A DNA stretch of 64,000 bases from Ceratodon purpureus (taxonomy: Eukaryota > Streptophyta > Bryopsida > Pseudoditrichales > Ditrichaceae), in assembly GCA_014871385.1 (NCBI GenBank), contig CM026421.1, forward strand, positions 22,682,865-22,746,864. Reading direction: 5' to 3'. This document shows, piece after piece, positions 23,671-34,506 of this stretch. Positions within the stretch are counted from its first letter, which is position 1. Every line of letters begins with the position of its first letter. The translations under genes and the position numbers were made by a program. The notes beneath the pieces were generated by a model. That model was not told the DNA's origin. It saw only the letters and a list, made by a program, of their open reading frames with translations, and did not search any database.

Positions 23671-23982
23671 TTATCTACCAGCGGTGTGAAATGCCAAGTA
23701 CTGCGCTGCTGAGTGAGCACTGAGCATTCCCCAAATGTTTTTGAACTATTATATTTACTGTAAAGCCAGTTTGAATGAAGGCCATCTGCTGAGATAGAAG
23801 ATATGTGTACAGTGAGGGAGTTTCTGTGCACCTTACTGCAAATAAGGCCTCACAATTTAACAGTCATGGCATTCGAATGGGTAAGTTTGGATCTAGCTCC
23901 AGGATGCTCATGAAGTCAGAAACATTCTGAATTTCTGATAGAGTAGAAAGTTTGGATGCTGGCCCTTATACCAGAAGGTACC

Positions 23983-24231
23983 GTAGCAGGGTAGCAAGGT
24001 AGCTGGTTCTTGCGCCTTCGAACAAATATATGAAAGATAAGGTTCATCAACTACAAATAACTTTAAAAATAAATTGTGTTTTCAAAAAATATTAAAAAAG
24101 TAGTCTCAAATGATTTAGAGATAGCTAAATATGACTAAAAATATTTGTTGGTATTTTTGAATCTTCAGAATTTTTGGATTTTTTGTTTTTTATTTTAGAA
24201 TTGTTTTTGCACAAACCAGCTACCCTGCTAC
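23983..24231. mobile_element. AT-rich MITE with GTAGCAGGGTAGC inverted ends
   Basis: A perfect 13-bp terminal inverted repeat, GTAGCAGGGTAGC, occurs at 23983-23995 and 24219-24231. An inner match follows (TAGCTGGTT on the left, AGCTGGTTTGTGC inverted on the right). The interior is about 220 bp and very AT-rich. I could not define a target duplication. A related end (CCATAGCAGGTTAGGCTTGTT) is at 34853-34875. The superfamily is not assigned. Confidence 0.6.
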
Positions 24232-24288
24232 ATGAACAACAGTGGGAAATTCTGAAGATGGCTGAGATGTGAGTGTCTGACCCAAATT

Positions 24289-24378
24289 ACAAAATTTCAC
24301 TTTACTCTAAACTCAATTTACAAAATGTCACTTTACTCTTAGCTCAGTTCACAAAATGTCACTTTACTCTAAACTGCA
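24289..24378 (+). repeat. 31-bp tandem repeat, about three copies
   Basis: Three tandem copies share CAAAATGTCACTTTACTCT, followed by AAACT or TAGCT and CA-TT. No function is visible. Confidence 0.8.
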
Positions 24379-24672
24379 CTGGTCATAGAATCAGTCATCA
24401 CAAAGCTGCACACCTACCCTGCGGTCCTGCCCACTTAATGGGTTTCAGAAACAAACAAACAATCAAAGCTGCAGAATATCTCGGCTGCCCTTCTTCCCAA
24501 GTTAGTCAATGGTGTCCAGCAAAATTAGAGATTACAATAATTGGGTATTTTGCATCTTTGTGGCCAAAAACATTTTCTTTGGTTTCACGGTGGTTAATCA
24601 TGGATTACACAATATTATGCTTGGTAATGAAAAAGAAATTAGTTGATGAGAGAGAGAGCCTAATCAGATATT

Positions 24673-25608
24673 TTAACCCCTAAAGGTTCAAGCCGTTTTT
24701 GAACCTACAAAACCAAAAACTGTGATTTTTGACAACCTTGTAGAAGTTGAAGTATGATTTTTAATTTTTAAATTTTTTTGATACATCCAACCGTAAGATC
24801 TTAAACCTTGCTACTTGCACTAAAACCATGTCAAATTTCAACAGTTGGATCTTTACCGTTCGAGAGATTATAACGTTCAAAGTCTACTGTTTTTTTTCCT
24901 TGGCTTTGCGCGAAAGGCATACTCTAAATGGTGCCAAGGGAGACTTGATTATTGCTACCTCAAACATTTTGCTCATACTTTTTTCGAGGTAGGTAATTAA
25001 GTTGAGCACCTCCATGCAAAATTTCAGAGTCTCATTATGCTTTTTTGGCCTTCATGCAAATTATTATCCAGAAGAAGGTGCAAAAACCACAATATAGTAA
25101 AACTTATTTGACGTGAAATGCTTTTGGTTATTTTAAAAAGTGAACGGTAAAAGTTACATCCATGAGTTTTTGAATTATTGGAAAAAATAAATTTGAAAAA
25201 TTCCTAAATCTCAAATTTTGACAAATTTTGAAAGAAAAAATTGTAAAATTACCAAAAACTGTGAAGGTTGTTTTTGTGATTTTTGGAGGCTGCCCTTGTA
25301 AAACTGGTAAACTTTTTGACTTAGGCCACTTTGGATTTGGAGTAGTAAATTTCTTATGAATACATTTCCAAAAAAAACATTCTAAAAAAACCTAATTTTA
25401 AGCTGCCCGTTTTGGACTTGAAACTTAAAATTTCTAGATGAAGGTTCTGAAAGTGAAATTTGGCTTTGAAAATTTTACCACATACACTTTGCGGTATAAG
25501 GAGCATCCAATAAAATTCTTAGGCAAAAATATTACTTTTAACCCCTTCATCTAGGCTGCCCGAAACAGCCGAGAGCCATTTTGGATTTCCAAAACCTTTA
25601 GGGGTTAA
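24673..25608. mobile_element. TTAA-flanked DNA transposon, non-autonomous (T4)
   Basis: TTAA occurs at 24673-24676 and 25605-25608, with inverted termini CCCCTAAAGGTT. The subterminal block shared with T2 lies at 24785-24882 (ATCCAACCGTAAGATCTT, then ACCGTTCGAGAGATTATAACGTTCAAAG). There is no transposase frame in the interior of about 930 bp. Its right TTAA is also the left boundary of T5, so the two related elements sit back to back. Confidence 0.7.
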
Positions 25609-26686
25609 CACCTAAAGCATCAACTCAACAGTTTTGGTATGATTTTGGGTCCGGTCAGGCTCCCTATGAGTCAAATTTTACCGGATGTGGATGTAACTTT
25701 CGCACAATATGGGAAATTGTCATATCTTCAAACAAGACCAAATTTTACTTTCATCGGGCCCGTAGTTAAGAAATAATTTGTGTTTAAAGATCAAAATTTA
25801 ATTCAGGGCAGCTGGGGGCAGGTTTGTGGCCGATGGGAGTGGTGTACCAAATCTGTGACATTCTACAGTGACTTCTAAATGATCCTTTCTGAAATGGTTT
25901 CACAATTTTTTTAAACTTTTTTTTGAAAAATCCAACCGTAGGATCTTGTTTAGAGCCATCCAATTAGACCACACACCAAGTTTTGTAAATTTTGACTGTA
26001 CGGATCTTGAGATATATTCAGTGAAAGTTCCAAGTTTTATAAAAACTTTCAGACATATCAACAGTGATTGGGTCGCCTTCTTCACCCATTTTTCCTTCAC
26101 TATTTTCTCCTCCTAAACCACAATATATGCTGTAAAATTCATATCTATTTTGGATTTATTTATTTTTTGGATTTCTTTCCTCTACAATTTCTTTTCTATA
26201 CAAATGCATGTATACACCATTCGGATTTCAAAAAATAGATGATCTTCTTAGGCATTTGTAGTGTGGAAAAAGAGCCCGTATATATGCATTTCATTTGATT
26301 CCGTCACTGGAAATGTGGTTTGTCAATGCTTTTGTATTGTCTTCAATTTTTTTGAGCATACTCCCAACTCACTTTAGAATCCAAAAATGAAGAGCCTCCA
26401 ACCACACGATCTCAAAAAATTGGCTATTTCACTCTCCGAAGTGGTTGTCCCTGCCAAGGAGTACCAAAAAAAAAAATTCTCTCAAGTTCAAACCTTATGA
26501 TCTCCCAAACGGTGAGGAGTTACAATCTAAAATTTTGTGTACACATACATATACAAGTTAGGTACTAGATCCTAATGTTAGATTCTTTATAAATACATTT
26601 AAATTTGCATAATTCTACCTTGAACTAATACAGGACAGAATTGAGTCAGAATTTTGGATTTTATGGCCAAAAACTTTAGGGGTTAG
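25605..26686. mobile_element. TTAA-type DNA transposon, degenerate ends (T5)
   Basis: The left end is TTAACACCTAAAG (25605) and the right end, inverted, is CTAACCCCTAAAG (26683-26686 reads TTAG). One base of the left terminus and one base of the right TTAA are altered. Subterminal blocks related to T2 and T4 occur near both ends: AATCCAACCGTAGGATCTTG at 25928, and the inverted AAACCTTATGATCTCCCAAACGGTGAGG at about 26490. No coding capacity is seen. Assignment rests on the termini and on family similarity. Confidence 0.55.
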
Positions 26687-27486
26687 ATAAAGTAGTACTT
26701 ACGGTAACCCATAATGGAATCAAGGATGTCTAGGATCAATAATATTGTATGATGTAGGCACCTTGCATACCACAGTAATAATGCGAATTTCCAACATTCA
26801 AGCTGCAACTCATGGAGTAACATGAATGACTGCCATCTACATGATAACCACGGTTGGCAATCATATGCTACTCAGCCACTCATCTGGCCTATAATTCATG
26901 TTTCATACAAGATTCAAACCACACTGATCAAATTTTCTTGTGAGTTGTGAGTTGTATTCTAAAAAGGAATATTTCACTGCATCATACTTTTGCCAGTAAA
27001 TCTGGTTTTCAGAAATACCATATTTTAACCCCCAACAACCCAAGGTGTTTCATAGTATGTAAGTTTTGCAACTTTGTTAATAATTTGCTTAAAGGAAAAA
27101 AATTAAAAGCATGATGTTTAGACCTTAATCATGTGGTTCAAATTCTAAAAATAGCTTAATAATTTTATTTAATGAATTTTGAAGTGTTTGGCTCTTTAAA
27201 AAAATCATTTATTATTATTTATTTTAACATTTGAATTTTTAATTTAATTTCAGAAAATGATCAACATATAAGTGTTGGAAAAAAAAAATTGAATAGCTTA
27301 ACATAATTATTTTCTCCAAATAAAAAAAATTAAAACTTAAGACAATGTTGAGGTGTTCTCCTTTGAAAATTTCTCAAAGGTGGAGTTTTACTCCAATTGA
27401 CAAAACTCAAGTTGGGTTGCAAAGTAGACTTGCTTTTCCATGACGAAAATGAGTTTTGAAATCTTAGCAGCTATTTCTATGAGCTG

Positions 27487-30471
27487 AAAGACCCGAATCC
27501 GGGATGAAATTAAGATGAACGGAAATTACAAACGAACGAATGACCAACCGAACATTCATCCAAAGCAACGACCGAGGGCCCAACCCAACAAGGGGCACAC
27601 AGGGCAGAGCCGCAAACATCCTGAGACATTTACAATGGGGGAAGTCAACCGTACCAAAGTCCTGATCTACGAGACAAGGACTATCACACTAGCACTAAGC
27701 CTAATGACAGACAACCTCTGAGGGCGCTGCCAAGCAAAGAACCTAAGAGATTAACGTTTCAATCTGGTTCCCGAGGAAACAGAGATTGAGCCCCCGGAGA
27801 CAACATGGGAACCGGGGGCGGCATTTGGGAGCCTGTAAAACCAGTACCATCCTGAGAATGGAACTGTTGATTGTGTGTCAAAGTAACGGGAGAGGAGCTA
27901 ATCCTTAGCTCCGGAGAAGAATTGTTCTGCGAAAGAGCCCTTTGGGGACGCGACCCGAAAGGTAGTTGGCGCTGAGTGTCAATAATGACGGGATGAGAGG
28001 AGTTCAGTGGGAACTCCGGGGTCCAGGAGTCCCATGGGTCAATGGACAGGGGGGTAGAGGGACGACCTCTACCCGAGGGATCTCCAAGCCAAAAATCTGC
28101 CTGCCATTGCAGGTCTTCTTGCGTTTGTAGAGAATCGGGTAAGTCCCAGCCCTGAGCTTGGTCTTCGTCTTCGGGTACGTTGGGAGCGATGCCTGCTTCT
28201 AAGTCCGCCATAATGCGTTGCAGCATTTCGTCTGCTATGGTGTCGTGATTAATTTGCGTGGGTCCTGGGCCTTGCGGGTCCTGGCTATCGAGGTTTGGTA
28301 TGGGCGTGGCCGCCTGTGGGGGAGGATCCGCAGTAGTGTCATCTGTCGGAGGAGTGGGTTGCGTAAGGTTGGCCCTAAAACGCGTGTACCTGTTGGCTAG
28401 ATCTCTTGTGAGAAATTCCCTATGCGGGACTAGCTGCCAGTGTATACCGTTTCTTCTTGTGCAGAAGATGTCGGCGTGGCACCAGGTATCTAAAAATTTC
28501 TGTTCCCGTTCTTGTTGGTTTCTTGATTTCGGTCCTGTTCTTCGTTTTGAGAGCCCTTGCCAAGCTCCCATCCCCGCTTGGACTGTCGTCTGCCACGCCC
28601 GGAATAAAGCAAAACCGATATGAAATTGCCCATCCCTTAAGTCATAAGCACACTTTTCGCACCATAAGAACCAGATTATGCACATCCTGAGTATATTCCA
28701 GGGTGTTTCATCTGTATGTTCTTGTGCCGGTGGATGCTCACCGGGACTGGGTGGTGGTCTAGTGTCTGGAGGGATTTCTGTCGGAGGTTGTAAACCTGAC
28801 AAGGCTTCCCACCAGTTCGTGATTCCTGGTCTCAGTCCTGATAGAGTCCTGATTCTTCGTAATTTGTCCCAGACGCCTTGGACCGAGGGACATGTAAAGA
28901 ATGTATGCTCGGGAGTCTCCCATTCTGGGGGGTTGCATAGGTTGCATACACCCTCATTTCCTGGACCTAATCGCATTCTCCAGTGGGCCAAGGGTAAGCC
29001 TCCTTGGCATGTCAGCCATACCATTGTTGAAATTTTCCTTGGCACCCACTTATGCCACATGTTCTGGTAGAAAATCTTACAATGATATGCATTGTATCCC
29101 TTGTAAAACATGAGCTGGGTAAAGGGAGGTGTAACGCCCTGTTTAACATTGATGATCTTACAGCCTCGTTTAGTCGTGTAATCGAAAAAATGGCCTGACT
29201 TCAGATGTCCTATAGCTTTCCAGGTCCACTCCTTGAGGTCCAGAGTCAGGTCTTTTATTCGCCCATGTTTGAGAGCGTAAACTTCCCAGTGGGGGAGAAC
29301 ATGAGGTACATATTGGGGATTGAAGCACTCCACCTTCCCCTCTAGATTTTTAAGTACGGTACGAGCTCTCGTGTAATTCCACGAATGCAGACGTACTGCG
29401 TAAGGGCCAGAGACTCTAATAAGTTTCTCCGTTTGAGCCTGTCTGCGATAAACAACCGCATCCATCTGCCCTTCCAAATACACCTTTTGTACGTGAAAGA
29501 ACTCCTCCGGGAGGTTTCTTTCTGGCTCATCAAACGTTAACCAATCTCCTTTCTTCCGGATGTAGTCTGTGTTAGGATTCCATAGAATTCCTGAGTGAAG
29601 CTCCGGGAGAATGGTTTCTATATTTTGTGATCGGGTAATCTGTCTGATGTCCTGATGGTGTAGCCATTGATGTCTCGGGTAATCCCACAGATGCCCTACT
29701 GTTGAGATCCCTTTCTCTTCCCATCTGCGGAACACTCCAGGACGGTCTTCCCCAAACATAGCGCCTTGGGGGTTAGTGATACTGGGATTGAAGAAGAGGG
29801 CTTGGCGCAGTGTTTCCTCTCGATTAGATGGTATGTTCTTCTTGGTTCCTGATCGGACCTCCAACCATGCCCCCCAGATGCCGTGCCATAAGGGGCTACC
29901 TTGATTTGTTACTTTTTTCCCTTTAAGTAGCCATTCATCGTTAGCAGGCCAATCCCCCTCGTGGCGAAGGCGGAGCTGGCTGACGCGGTGCTGGAGAAGA
30001 ACTTTCCACGGTTCGGGGCCGGGTTCCATCCCTCTCGTTATCATCTTCGCGAGTAATGCAGAAGCTTGAGCGTATGGGTCAAAAACCTTGATACCTCCCA
30101 GTGTAGTTGGTAAAACTACTGATGCCCATGCCACTCGCGCCCGAGGTTTGCCTTCAACTTTCCCGCTCCAGATGAAATTGCGAACCATTGTGCGAGCTTT
30201 GGCCAGCACGCTGCGGGATAAGTCCGCGCAGCTGGCTATGTACCAGATGGAGGCTAACACCACCTGGTTCGTCACTAGGATGCGTGCTGCCATAGATAAT
30301 GGCTTGTTGACCCAAAGGGCCAGCTTGCCTCTGATTTGAGATAATACCTTGGCATTTTTTTCTTTTTGTCCCATGTTGAATCCGAGAGGGAATCCAAGAC
30401 TAGTCACTGAGCTCCCCGCCGGGATCCACCTAAGTCCCTTATCCTGGCCCCAAGTCCATAACTGGGGGTTA
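27487..30471 (-). mobile_element. 5'-truncated LINE (non-LTR retrotransposon)
   Basis: This insertion of about 2985 bp has the 18-bp target duplication AGCTATTTCTATGAGCTG on both sides (27469-27486 and 30472-30489). It reads on the minus strand and begins inside the reverse-transcriptase domain, as expected for incomplete target-primed reverse transcription. One long frame is open from the very first bases to the stop at 27759. About 272 bp of 3' sequence follow and end CCCGGATTCGGGTCTTT, without a poly(A) tail. The exact target duplication and intact frame suggest a fairly recent event. Confidence 0.9.
27759..30470 (-). CDS. LINE ORF2 C-terminal fragment (RT thumb region, zf-RVT)
   Basis: About 900 codons remain open from the truncation point. 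The start (LRWIPAGSS-TSLGFPLGF, then KLALWVNKPLSMAARILV) matches the end of the LINE reverse transcriptase and the connection region. Further on, the motif W-x2-KISTMVWLTCQGGLP, a C-x2-C pair (VCNLC) and HTFFTC define the zf-RVT zinc-binding domain of plant LINE proteins. The C-terminal 250 residues are Pro/Gln-rich and low in complexity. The N-terminal endonuclease and the RT catalytic core (YxDD) are missing, so it cannot be autonomous. No initiation codon is meaningful here. Confidence 0.85.
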   Translation of the reverse strand, partial: NPQLWTWGQDKGLRWIPAGSSVTSLGFPLGFNMGQKEKNAKVLSQIRGKLALWVNKPLSMAARILVTNQVVLASIWYIASCADLSRSVLAKARTMVRNFIWSGKVEGKPRARVAWASVVLPTTLGGIKVFDPYAQASALLAKMITRGMEPGPEPWKVLLQHRVSQLRLRHEGDWPANDEWLLKGKKVTNQGSPLWHGIWGAWLEVRSGTKKNIPSNREETLRQALFFNPSITNPQGAMFGEDRPGVFRRWEEKGISTVGHLWDYPRHQWLHHQDIRQITRSQNIETILPELHSGILWNPNTDYIRKKGDWLTFDEPERNLPEEFFHVQKVYLEGQMDAVVYRRQAQTEKLIRVSGPYAVRLHSWNYTRARTVLKNLEGKVECFNPQYVPHVLPHWEVYALKHGRIKDLTLDLKEWTWKAIGHLKSGHFFDYTTKRGCKIINVKQGVTPPFTQLMFYKGYNAYHCKIFYQNMWHKWVPRKISTMVWLTCQGGLPLAHWRMRLGPGNEGVCNLCNPPEWETPEHTFFTCPSVQGVWDKLRRIRTLSGLRPGITNWWEALSGLQPPTEIPPDTRPPPSPGEHPPAQEHTDETPWNILRMCIIWFLWCEKCAYDLRDGQFHIGFALFRAWQTTVQAGMGAWQGLSKRRTGPKSRNQQEREQKFLDTWCHADIFCTRRNGIHWQLVPHREFLTRDLANRYTRFRANLTQPTPPTDDTTADPPPQAATPIPNLDSQDPQGPGPTQINHDTIADEMLQRIMADLEAGIAPNVPEDEDQAQGWDLPDSLQTQEDLQWQADFWLGDPSGRGRPSTPLSIDPWDSWTPEFPLNSSHPVIIDTQRQLPFGSRPQRALSQNNSSPELRISSSPVTLTHNQQFHSQDGTGFTGSQMPPPVPMLSPGAQSLFPREPD

Positions 30472-31099
30472 AGCTATTTCTATGAGCTGCTTAGATTTCA
30501 GTTCCTATTTATAAGAAATGGTCGCTTGGGAACTCAGGGGTTAAATTTCTTACAAATGGGAACTGTACTAAAAATTGAAATTAGTGATTCAAATTCAAAA
30601 ACATCTAAATTGTCCCAAAGTAAGCCATAACTTGTCATGACTCATGGGTTTCATCCCCATGTCTTAGTGAGTGTCACCGTCAAATACCTCGGTCCTGACT
30701 CCTCAAGGGGATGTGAGAAAAGCATGCCAGCACTGTCATTTTCTGTAAAAGCATATGGTTTTCTCTTTTTTTCGCAGAACCACTATTGGTCAGTGGCAGA
30801 CATCTTTATATTGGGAGGGTTGGCAAGTAATGGTCAACTGGTACATTGCAACAGCTGATTATCGTGATGAACACCTTAAGTGTGGGATTTTGACATTTGG
30901 CCAGAACTTTTCAAAAGCTTCGGAGATTTTATCCTCCTTGCAAGGAATTCAACATCCAAGGAGAATCCAAACCTGTAAACTTGAAAAACAATACCCATAC
31001 CATGTATTACATACAAGTCAATGAACACACATACAAGACAATTGCAAGTGATATTGTATTCGCGCACTCACAACAACGCCCCTCGTGGCTGGCTTGGCA

Positions 31100-31330
31100 A
31101 GAAGGAAAACTTGTCGCTAGCTAGTAGCAACTACATTATTGAACTCTACAGCACCAGGAGTCTGCATCTGCAGTTGAGGCTGTACAAACAAACAAGTACA
31201 ATATTGCACTAGCCGGTGGTCTCCAACAGAATATTTAGAGAATAAGTCAGTCCTGTTTTGATTATAAAAAAACATGGGTATATGGGTTCAAAGCTGGAGC
31301 ACCTGATGAGTAAAGACCAGTTGCTGCAGC
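31100..31330. repeat. Right copy (B) of the duplicated spacer, distal end
   Basis: Partner of 7390-7640. Shared blocks include CAAGAAG, ACATTATTGAACTCTA, AGCACCAGGAG, GCTGTACAAA, AGTACAATATT, GGTGGTC and GGGTTCAAAG-TGGAGCAC-TGATGAG. Beyond about 31330 similarity stops and the dehydrogenase gene follows, whereas the left copy runs into the CesA 3' flank. Confidence 0.7.
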
Positions 31331-31568
31331 TACAGTTGGTATAGCCAGTCTCCATTGGAGTTCTATAATCAGATGCTCTTCCTTCTGATGAGCATTAATA
31401 GCCTCAATCTATAGTGGCCTTATCATGGGCTACTCCTTCCACCAAGATCTTTGTTCTGTGCTTAGGTTTATCTTTATTTATTGGGGCATGAAATCTAAGT
31501 CCTACATTACGGTCTGTCTTGATAAGTGATTAACATTCAGTGTATGGAGCAGGAACAAAGTATCTGCC

Positions 31569-34464
31569 TTACTTTGACTTGTTGTTTTCGATGTAAGCTG
31601 CGACAATGTCTTGAATACTCCTGTAGTGTAAGATATGAGCTCAAATTAGAGAATAATAAATGAGCAGCATCAGATTTGAACTTTAAAGAAAGTGTATGTA
31701 GTCGGCATTTCTAAGCTCGATAGGTGAACTCTTGTTTTATTACGCTAGTTGAGTAGAATAGGACACCCAAAGGATCGCATACCTGTCTACATGGAAACCA
31801 AGAGACTTGGCAAATGGAGTGTCGACAAAGCCCGGCCAGCTATACACAATCTTTTCGATGGTAGGATCACGCTCCCACTTTACCTGTGCTCACAAAAACC
31901 GATTCATACAAAGAAAGTGTGAAGAGATTGAGTGAAAAAGTTGATGCTTTAAGAAGCGAGTTCAGCCGTTGCAGCATCTCAAGAAACATCCGAAAGTTAC
32001 ACATTGACTGAGGTCTCACCAACTTGTGGAATCTCATCATGCCAACATTTTCTTCTCATTAAAAGATTTAATGAACTCACCAGTTTGGTATCACCACCAG
32101 CCGCGCCCAATGCTTCCACCATCTCCTTGGCGTTTGTCTGCGCACAACCATGATTTGATCGATGTTTTCCTACAAGTCATTTACACAAACATTCCTAACC
32201 TAATAACAAAACCAGTAAGTTGAAATGATCGGAAAGTTCGTAATATTGAGGGAACGAGATCTCACTGTCAAGCCAGGCAAAGTGATGGCTCTCCCGCTTT
32301 CTTTCAAACTCTTAATGCTCATGGCATGCATGAGGTTGCGCACCACTGTTTTCGGAGACTGAAAAAGGCAACACGTATCACATAATTGTCAAGTGTGAAG
32401 TGACCTAATACAGCGACATAAACAACACCTGATTGTGCTCAATTCGGTACTTAGTTTTATGTTGAGTGGTACTTACCTTACGCATGAACCACATACATAG
32501 CATGTTAATTACGCTTTCGCTAACTGATAATATACTTGTTTACAGAAGACCTCTTTAAAATGAAAACTACGAAATTACACCAGTAGTGTGGCTGAAATGG
32601 AGCCAGAACATACCTGCACGAAGAGAGGATAATTTGGATCAACGGGACACACTGCTGCTTCTCCCTTCAGAGGCTCTCGAATGATGGAGGAACAGAAGGA
32701 GGATGCCGCAGTATTAGGCCTGTGAAGGAGAGACACCATAAATATTTACACGAATCCAGAAAAGCCTCATTGAAGCATCGATGATATATTACTTGCAAGA
32801 AGAAGCCGGTGGCAAACAATGTTGTAACCTGTACCTGCCAGGTCTAACAACAATTGTTGGAAGCCTGATAGAACGACCGTCAACAAAGCCCTTTCGTGTA
32901 GCGTCTGATATCAAAAGCTCGCATATTAATTTCTGTTCACATGCATCAACATCGACTGTGAAGTGGTCCCATTGAGAATGAGAGCATGACAGCACAAGCG
33001 TTAATAAAGTATCAGATACTTATGTTTTCAAGACCACAGTTTCAAATATCCTCTTCTTCCAGCTTGCAAGACTCAGGCTCTTAAGATATACAGCACAAGA
33101 AAAGACTACAACCCTAGCACAAATACTAAGAGGCTAAAAGTGCACACCTGTGTGCCATATGAGGATTGAGGATATGGAGTAGTCGAGTCTGTGAGATGCT
33201 TTCCTCCGTCCTCTCCCTGGTTCACAGTGACGTGGTTAAACATTCAGTCAGCAAGAAATCGTATAGTTTGCACACCCACAAGCAACTGTAAACTACAACA
33301 GATGAAACATTTGGAGATGGTACTCTATGACATAAACTAGTGACCATTGAGAAAGTCCAAGGGATTCGTCCCCGCATTACCGCAACACTTGCTGGCAGAG
33401 GACCGTAAACAGCAACAGAACTGGTGAACACCAAACGCGGGCAGTGCCCCACATCTTTGCACCGCTGAATAATTGCCCTCGTTCCATCAATGTTTGCCTG
33501 TGCATCACAAGCTCCATCAGCGAAATCGACCCAGGGGCTAAGGCGATTGGGAGAAATTTCATAAAAATTGTGTTCGCTTTATGAAGAATCACGAGAAGAG
33601 ATACATACCCTTAAACCCAGCTCATAATTAGCCTCCGCACCGGAACTAACTAGTGCGGCCAAGTGATAAATGCTGCACAAGAATCTCTCCATCATTAGAA
33701 CACAAGAATGGGATTCCTTATACCAATTCCACCATCTCTGTCCTACAAGCTCAATCGTGATACTGGAGCTTGGTGTAGGATACTCGATATAAAATGCTCT
33801 ACCAACATATTCACAAAGATATTCACATACCTGTGCACATCTTCCGTGATGACACTCTCTAGAAACTTAGCATCTCCTATGTCACCAGTCACCTGGTGCA
33901 CCAATACCATCCCCCAAAAAATCCATCAAACTCGCAGGATCACAACGTACAAATAAATTCCTAAAAACGAACAATCTGTCGGTAAAGCCAACCAAGTGGA
34001 AAGGAAACACAGCATCACTGAAGAACTACCAACCAAAAAAAACACCAACATCCATTAGCCCTCAATTCAATCCCAAATGACATCACACTAAACAATCCAA
34101 CACACAATTAGATAAACCTCAGTCACTCCTCACATCCCCAAACTCCAGTACGACATCCACCTAACCATTCCCAAAATGCCCCAACTCCCAGACCCACATC
34201 AATCCACCAACCAACACACAATAACAAACACAACACTCACAAAATCGCAATTGCCCATAGTCACAACACACATAAACCACAATCCTCAAATGGATTGAGA
34301 GGAGAATTACTTACATAACGGGCACCAGGGACTGGATTAGCCGGCGGTGAGAGATGGTCCAGAAGAATGAGCTTCTCCGGCCGATGCTGAGCAGCCAGAT
34401 GAGTAGCTAGCAAGCTGCCCAGGAACCCACCTGCACCCGTGATGAGCACCTTGCCGTCCTCCAT
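31569..34464 (-). CDS. Extended SDR, D-erythronate dehydrogenase-like, eleven exons
   Basis: This is an NAD(P)-dependent Rossmann oxidoreductase of the NAD-epimerase/dehydratase fold. Exons (minus strand): 34464-34315, 33892-33831, 33672-33609, 33497-33381, 33216-33148, 32932-32835, 32719-32614, 32358-32266, 32137-32081, 31883-31783, 31620-31569. All introns are GT-AG and phases are consistent, giving 322 aa. The cofactor loop GAGGFLG is near the N-terminus (about residues 8-14). The catalytic serine lies in FTSSVAVYG (118/119), and the YxxxK pair is Tyr151 and Lys155 in SSYGTQK. The segment YHLAALVSSGAEANYELGLR and the late RPGRPNTAASSF are typical of DenD-type proteins. Bacterial DenD oxidises D-erythronate; the plant substrate is unknown. 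I chose ATG 34464; the frame continues upstream but offers only a TTG. The protein has no transit peptide and is probably cytosolic. Confidence 0.85.
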
Positions 34465-34506
34465 AGCCACTGAAGATTGATGATCTTCACCGAGCTGACC
34501 CCTCAA

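Larger units (their letters stand above)
27025..30544. mobile_element. TTAA-flanked element split by a LINE insertion (T6)
   Basis: TTAA followed by CCCCC occurs at 27025-27033, and CAGGGG-TTAA at 30535-30544. The ends match only partly (CCCC, then CCCAAG). Without the LINE and one copy of its target duplication the element would be about 509 bp. The LINE entered at the centre of an internal palindrome: TGAAATCTTAGCAGCT on the left and AGCTGCTTAGATTTCA on the right. Confidence 0.45.

Noticed and set aside
28218-30339. Plus-strand frames within the LINE
   Set aside because: All are shadows of the minus-strand ORF2 frame.
34465-34506. Upstream extension of the dehydrogenase frame
   Set aside because: It would start at TTG. 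The in-frame ATG at 34464 directly precedes the Rossmann beta-strand, as in the family.
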